Source: Punica granatum
Taxonomy: Eukaryota > Streptophyta > Magnoliopsida > Myrtales > Lythraceae
DNA length: 64,000 bases
Direction: 5' to 3'
NCBI RefSeq assembly: GCF_007655135.1
Contig: NC_045127.1
Span: 2,232,001-2,296,000, forward strand
The notes below the pieces were generated by a model, which saw only the letters and a program-made list of their open reading frames with translations, made no database searches and had not been told where the DNA came from. Shown piece after piece: positions 57,901 through 64,000 of the stretch. Position numbers and translations under genes: made by a program. The stretch's first letter is position 1. Every line of letters starts with the position of its first letter.

Positions 57901-58009
57901 CCGCGGTTTGGGAAGAAATTTATGATCGCCCATGCCGACTTCGAAATCAACCCGACAACTTAGAACTTTTAAAACTGTAGCCGGTTCGTATGAATCGACA
58001 ATTGTGACA
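55000..58009. other. Gene-poor intergenic region
   Basis: Frames at 55079-55438 (minus), 56376-56561 and 57703-57963 (plus) carry no domain I recognise and lack splice context. A TA microsatellite lies at about 56766-56790. Confidence 0.5.
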
Positions 58010-58014
58010 AATAC

Positions 58015-58612
58015 TATTGAGAATTACAAAATTTCACATGAAAAAGATGAAAGAATATCCATGGGTTTATATGAGATTTGGGTACTACCACTTATTAACT
58101 TGAACTTTTAAGTAGAGATGGACCTAAGCCTGTATAAATCCAATGAAAATTTAATATGGTATCAGCGCGGGTTACGCTTCTGCGTGTCCAAGTGGGCTCG
58201 CATTACGCCTACACAATATCGAGAGCAGCCAAAAAGAGCGCCTCATTTTAGTCCCCCCTCGCCCGAGCAAGGAAGATGAGCCCGTCTCGAGGTCAGTTGT
58301 TGAAGGAGGGTGTTTAAGGGCAAGTGACAACGTGTAGTCAGAAATAGACCATACGTTACACATGAGGGCGAGTGTTGAGAATTACAAAATCCCATATGCA
58401 AAAGATGAAAGAATATTCATGGGTTTATTATTTATATGAGATTTTGGTACCACCACTTATCAGTTTGAGTTTTTAAGTGGAAATAAGCTTAAAAGATGAA
58501 ATAATATCCATGGGTTTATTATTTATATGATATTTTGGTACCACCACTTATCAATTTGAGTTTTTAAGTGGAAATAAACTCAAATCTGTATAAGCCCAAT
58601 GAAAATTTAATA
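58015..58612 (+). mobile_element. TRIM (terminal-repeat retrotransposon in miniature)
   Basis: A 598-bp LTR element without coding capacity. The 5' LTR is 58015-58156 and the 3' LTR is 58373-58612. Both share GAGAATTACAAAAT, CATGGGTTTAT, CACTTAT, TTTAAGT and CCAATGAAAATTTAATA. A primer site TGGTATCAGCGC (58157-58168) abuts the 5' LTR. A purine-rich GAGGGCGAG precedes the 3' LTR. The 5-bp target duplication AATAC is exact (58010-58014 and 58613-58617). The 3' LTR is about 100 bp longer because of an internal tandem duplication. Confidence 0.85.
58157..58168 (+). other. Primer binding site of the TRIM
   Basis: TGGTATCAGCGC differs from the plant initiator tRNA-Met complement TGGTATCAGAGC at one base. 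Confidence 0.75.
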
Positions 58613-58617
58613 AATAC

Positions 58618-59798
58618 CACGACAATGAATGGCTCTATCCCAGAGATGCCCAACACGTTTCTTATCGGAGCCTCCTCGAGTCGGCTTTGAGAACATGTTG
58701 CAGTGCGACTTTCGTTTCTTTCTCGCTTTGCTGCACGACGAAAAGAAATACTCGACGACTTAGCAGAGCTGCCAGCTCTATTCTGCCGACATACTCATTC
58801 GTCGCTTGATTGGTTAACTTGAACCATAGATTATGTGAGTTATAGATGAGGTCAGCCATATTTAATGGTTCATATTTCAAGGTTCGAGCAAAAAAGGTTT
58901 GTATTTCAAAGAATCGAATCTTCTCGGGAGGCAAGTGAAATCGAATCTAAGTCAAATCCAACCTTCCCATCACTCAAATGGAGAATCAAACTAGGACTGG
59001 CTTCAATTTCCGAAATTGCCCAATGCACTAAACCAGTAATTGGGCCTTTGACAATTGATTAAATTTAAATAGAAGAAAATGAAAAATGATTTTCAATGAG
59101 CAATTGAGAGCAATGACATCAATTATAATATATAAAAAGCAAACAACGTGATGTAAACGCACTATATAAGTTAAATAAGCAAACTCTTAATGCTTATATG
59201 GTTCTGTAAATAGATTTCTCCTTATTTTTCAATCGGATCAAGTTCAACGAATCATTTCTTATTAGTCCATATTATTGGTACATATTAATCACTTATTAAG
59301 ATTTTTCCTTAAAAGATGAAAAAATTACTCGCTGATTATGAATGGCATATCGAGATATGAGAACTTTCTTTTCTTTATATAATTCAATTGTCTTTGTATT
59401 ATAAATATGATAAATATGGCTATTATTCATAAGTACAATAAAAGTTAATTTGTAGACCATATTTTTTTCCTTAAAAAATTCTTCATCATTCCTGGCCCCA
59501 AACCAAATTGTTCCTTCCTCTCAATGTGCATATGAATATATAATTATATACATAAGCATACATAGATGTAAGTTATACGAATAAACTTTATCTTTATAAG
59601 TGCAAAGATGAAATGAGATTTATTATCTTGAAGTTAATTTGTATTTAATTAAGTAGATTATTTTCCGTTTATATATGTTAAATGCAATCATCTTTTATTA
59701 TCAACATATCTATAATATTTATTGAAGTATCATATATATATATATATATAATATTTTGTTCTTTACTTTATATATTAAAAAAAGTATATTTCTTATAC
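58618..59798. other. AT-rich intergenic region
   Basis: No gene or defined element is seen. Short frames at 58662-58934 and 58865-59062 overlap on opposite strands and have no family resemblance. Confidence 0.45.
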
Positions 59799-60254
59799 GC
59801 TTGGATTGAGGGACTGGAAGGGATAGGGAGGGATAGAATTATTTAACCGATAAGGGGAAGAATTAGGAGGGATTAGTTTAGGGTCAACATTAGGAGGGAT
59901 TTATCCATGCAAATCTCACAAAAGTCCATTATACCAAGAAGCGATAGGGCTTTTAGAAAATTTTTGTCTTAAAGAGCCTACATTATCCACCCTTCTTCAC
60001 CACATTGTAAAAAATATCGAAGCAAAAAAAAGTATTTCTATTAAAGTTATCCTTTCCCAACCATTTAAATTTTTTATTCAATAAGGGATGAATTACCTTA
60101 TCTCACTTATCTCCACCCACCCCACCCCCCCCCCCCCCCCCCCCCTTTTTTTTTTATCCAAATATGGGTTTCGCTATATTTCTCTACCCCTCCTCATTAT
60201 TCCCCTCCCCTCCCCTCCCCAACCCTCTACTCCTTTGTATCCAAATAAGATGTT
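59799..60254. repeat. Imperfect inverted-repeat element, purine-rich left and pyrimidine-rich right, with C-run
   Basis: The left end TTGGATTGAGGGACTGGAAG mirrors, loosely, the right end CTACTCCTTTGTATCCAAATA. The left arm is G/A-rich (GGGATAGGGAGGGATAG) and the right arm C/T-rich (CCCCTCCCCTCCCC). A run of about 20 C lies at 60126-60145. It could be a diverged MITE. No target duplication could be fixed. Confidence 0.35.
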
Positions 60255-60399
60255 ACTTATATCTATCAATCTTGATTATGAGGTAAGATAATATATTATT
60301 TCTCACTTCTCAATCTTATTAATATTCTTATTTTCTTTAAACGTTATTTGACTTTAAATTCATAGTAAATTTGCCGAGCAATGGACAGGTTATCACTTA

Positions 60400-60723
60400 G
60401 GTGGAGTTTGGTACATTACCATTTGAGATTACTGGTAATCTAGATTGCCATTGAGATAGATTCCTACTTTTAAAATGACCGGTAATGTTCATTACCATGT
60501 TTGGTATTGATTGATAATGTTATATACTATCGGTAATTTTGGTGGTAATCTAGATAGTCAAACCCTGCTGAGAATATATATTACCAATTGAGTGGGAAAG
60601 CGAATTACTTTGAGAATCCAGATTAACAGTAATGTGCTTTGGCCAAACATGATTAGTGGGCTCATAAGATTTAAAATCAGATTCCTAATAATTCATATGG
60701 ATTATCTCATACCAAACACCCGC
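60400..60723. mobile_element. PIF/Harbinger (Tourist-like) MITE
   Basis: The left end GGTGGAGTTTGGTA and the inverse of the right end, GCGGGTGTTTGGTA, match at 11 of 14 positions and share the GTTTGGTA core of PIF/Harbinger TIRs. Both flanks are TTA (60397-60399 and 60724-60726), the typical 3-bp target duplication. The element is 324 bp, non-coding, and contains inverted GGTAATCTAGAT-type repeats. Confidence 0.65.
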
Positions 60724-60726
60724 TTA

Positions 60727-63700
60727 GTTTTTATTATAAGGAAGATTAAGATGTGTGATCAGGAATATATGACACAATAAAAAAATAAAGAGAGATTCAC
60801 TTCACTGTAAGTTGCGAAATCGAAAATGGATTCATTTCATTACAAATAGAGAACAAGTATCATTCCACTATTTTTTTTTTCATTTTTTTCCTTATAATTT
60901 TAGTTGGACATTAAAATTGATGAGCAAATCGCCCACTAAACTAGCAAATTGATTTGCTGAAATTGGAGAAAGAATCTTATTGGATAAAGGGTTCCAAACT
61001 TTCTAAAGGCAGTGCCATATTTTTACTATTTCCCCATTCATTTGGCAATCTTATTGGATAACGTCATATCTCACGCTTCATTTCCCACCATAGTCCATAA
61101 TTACCATCAAATTCAGCGTGCATATATATATATATATATATATAGTAGTTGACTTCTCCCATCTGTTTTTCATATGTTGAAATATAAATTATAAAGAACG
61201 TCCATAATTCTGATAAGAAACAAAAAAATTCGAAAACAAAAAGAGCCAGGATTAGAAAACAGAAAAATAGCGGAAGTCAAAAAGTTTCAGAAAGTTTCAG
61301 AGATAAAGATCAAATTGAAAATATTTTTATTTTAAATCGAAGATAAGTGGCATTGTACTGAATCATTCTTTCTCAATATATTCCATATTTTTATATAAAT
61401 AATTTTCCATATAATTTGACCGTGGGAATGAACCAAACTAATATACTAGATTCTGTGGAGATTTGGTGAGTGCAGTGCTCCACGTGTAAATATGAATAAA
61501 TTTTTCCCTTTGTCAATCCCGATTGTCATGACATGATGACGAGTCTCCATTGGACTGGTTCTTTCTCTACCAATTACGTGCAGCCATCAATTTGCGATTT
61601 GGAAAGTGCAAAGCGTGCACCTTAATTGGTTAATTAATTATTAATCATCATTAGTTATAAGCTTAATTAATCATTCGGGTGATCAAAATCAAAAGTATTA
61701 CAATTGATTTCAAAAAGTAATTTTATTTCAATTACATAGCATATGAAGGACGATTTAAGTCTTTGATTTATCGAGTTCCCTTCATTCATACAATTCATTT
61801 TCCTTATAGTTGCCAGTTGAGTAGGTTTCCTTGATAAAGACGTGCTTCTATGTTATAAGAATTAAACGAGCTCTCAACGATATATACTTTCGGCGCGCTA
61901 ATATGAGAGGACTCCTCGTCATGGTCTGAGAGTAAAAGTGCAAGTATCACTACCATTAATGTCCAATATATTGGACTTGGTTTGTGGGAGATTTTTCAAA
62001 GCATATGCATCTTATTAAAAGTATCTTATAATATATGCGTCGTGTTGAAAAATTAAACTCCAGCACGGATGCGATTGATGTGGACCGAGCTTTTAAATCA
62101 TGTCAACTCTTTGGTATATATGTCGCCGGCTTTTGAGTGATGGTGTTGGGCACTAGAGAAAATGGGTGGCGGTCATGGCGGTGCCCCTATCATGTTCAAC
62201 TTTGTCATCTATGTATGGGGGATGAATCTTATACATATTGAAGTATTATTATTTCCTCTGCACCAAAAAAAGAAGATGATTTTAATTTATAAAGGATTCA
62301 GAGAGAAAAATGCTCTCTCATTGGGAACTTTATTTTCGATGCAAAACCTAACAAGATCGTTAAAAACCCATTCATAAAGACAATTAATGGCTATATATGT
62401 ATAGCTAATTAATAAATCAAGTACAAGTTATTATAAGGCTAGTTGTTAGTCCAAGCGCCACTTTACAAACCCAATTTTTTTTTTTTGTAAAGGATTGTTA
62501 GTTTAATGGCTTTGTGACCAAATATTTGTTGTGTACGGTACTGATTATGTGTATAGGGAAATCGAATTAATTTAATTTCCGATTATTGGTCTTGTTAAGG
62601 GGTAGGAAAAGAAGATAAAGTGATATCCCCGTACCAGAAAGTCATATATGGGAAAATCGATTGCAAAACCTCTTCGTTTCAGAAAAAATTGCATACTACT
62701 GGACACTATTACTGAATCGATTTATTTAAAAAGAAGACCTTATATATCTTTTAAAGCATTTCATGAACATGCATAAATTGACTCTGAACATGGAATATTA
62801 TTCTCGAGCAACATGCTTAGAATATCTAGTGATCCTTAAAAAACTAATCAATATCAAAAGATGATATAATATAGTAGCGCACACCCTCGCCTGCTGATCT
62901 AGAAGTCTCATATTAAATACCTAATAGAATTATTCAATTTTTCTTTCATTGTATTAAACTTTGAGCCTTTTTTGTAATAAAAAAAATTAATTAATTTTTT
63001 CCCCACCCGTGGAATCCAAAAGGGAGATGGTCTTTTTTTTCCCTACCTAATCGGTGGCAACAATCAATGACAAGCGAGACTGTTTTAGCCAAAACTAATA
63101 ATAATGTTTCGTTGAGGAGAGGAGAGGAGAGGAATTCATATTTCAAAATTTGTCAAAAAGGGCATGCAATATGCAAACGCAAATGTCCAATAAATGAGTG
63201 GATGCACGTATGCTAACTCAACTCAACTCATATTCATTCACGAGAAGGCTTCAACAATAATTGTCTTAGTGAATGGCCACTGACTCCATCCCCACTTTTA
63301 GTACCCTCACACCCCCCACGAGTTGTGGAGAAAGTCTTTATTTAAATTTTCAAGGACATGCAATTCATCCACTCAACTCAATGAAAATATCTTACTATCC
63401 CTATACATTATTATACACATACGTTATATGATCTAAATGTGATTGATAATATAAAATAAAACCGCGAGTCATGTTGTCACATATTTATGTGAGAGAGTTT
63501 TGATCTTCCCGAACTTACGTACTAGACCTTGTCTAGGGTAATGCAAGAGACCAAAGTTTGGCTTTAATAAAGTAAAAACTCGATATTTATAGTATGGGAA
63601 AACGATACTTATAAGTGATTTTCGAATCCGTCCCTCCTTTTGTGTAAGACTCAACCACACAAAGAAAAGGGTCATATGCGCCTTTGAACTTTACTTGAAG

Positions 63701-64000
63701 AATCTGATAATTTCATTAAGTTGAGTTTCGCCTTCGGATCGTTTTGCCCGTGATGGCCACTGAATGTCCTACAATATCATATCTACCCACCATTTACCCC
63801 AAGGAAATCTAGATTTTGCTCTCTGACGCCACCACCACCTTTAAAGAACTCTTTCTTTCTTTTTCTTAAATTTTTTGGGTTGTGGTAGGTTAAATTTTTT
63901 GTCCACCTTCATCTGTTAATATATTCATGTGTATATATAAATATATATATTCATCTTTTTTCTTTTATAGTAATTTTTTTATCAACATGTTTTTTCTTGG
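60727..64000. other. AT-rich intergenic region to window end
   Basis: No gene is supported. A TA microsatellite lies at about 61122-61143. Frames such as 62162-62377 and 63469-63675 are short and without domains. Confidence 0.5.

Noticed and set aside
57703..57963. 86-codon plus frame in the right-hand spacer
   Set aside because: No recognisable domain, AT-rich surroundings and no splice or promoter context.
62162..62377. Plus frame starting MGGGHGGAP, recalling a small complex I subunit N-terminus
   Set aside because: Only the first residues are similar. The rest lacks the conserved tryptophan-rich body and there is no splice structure, so it is chance.

Overview
This is a 64 kb stretch of AT-rich plant nuclear DNA, almost certainly from a eudicot. 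The reasons are short GT-AG introns, plant-specific gene families (FERONIA-type receptor kinases, h-type thioredoxin, GH5 mannanase, EAR-motif zinc finger) and plant transposon classes (Ty3 LTR element, TRIM, LINE tail, Helitron, MULE-like and PIF-like MITEs). It is a eukaryotic window, so there are no operons, CRISPR arrays or ribosome binding sites. I found no convincing tRNA or rRNA gene.

Layout. 1-5.8 kb: a degenerate LINE 3' end (about 1.37-2.43 kb) in AT-rich intergenic DNA. 5.9-9.5 kb (+): an AGC kinase of the S6K family, with a 5'UTR intron and a long upstream ORF. 10.8-11.6 kb (-): a single-exon C2H2 zinc-finger repressor. 13.1-15.6 kb (-): a six-exon endo-beta-mannanase. 17.4-19.1 kb (+): a decayed acetylornithine aminotransferase. 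19.5-38 kb: a FERONIA locus with two full-length intronless coding copies in tandem (21.9-24.6 and 34.2-36.7 kb), duplicated flanks, a third partial copy near 27 kb fused to a fragment of an unknown gene, and a Ty3/gypsy chromovirus at the 5'UTR of the second copy. 38.6-39.8 kb (-): thioredoxin h9-like. 43.5-44.5 kb (-): a cyclin-A pseudogene. 46.4-50.6 kb (+): a ten-exon coiled-coil protein built partly from repeated 63-nt exons. 51.0-54.2 kb (-): an LRR receptor-like pseudokinase. 55-64 kb: gene-poor, with a TRIM element and a PIF-like MITE.

The genes do not form a pathway. They are independent plant loci, though several concern cell-wall sensing, wall remodelling or growth signalling (FERONIA pair, LRR pseudokinase, mannanase, S6K). 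I see no wholly new molecular system. The most informative part is the FERONIA locus. Copy 2 has lost most of the C-terminal tail, carries Glu-to-Gln at the kinase APE-type position, and has a retrotransposon LTR joined exactly to what looks like its 5'UTR splice donor.

All exon boundaries were read by eye from splice signals, reading frame and family knowledge. No alignment or search was run.
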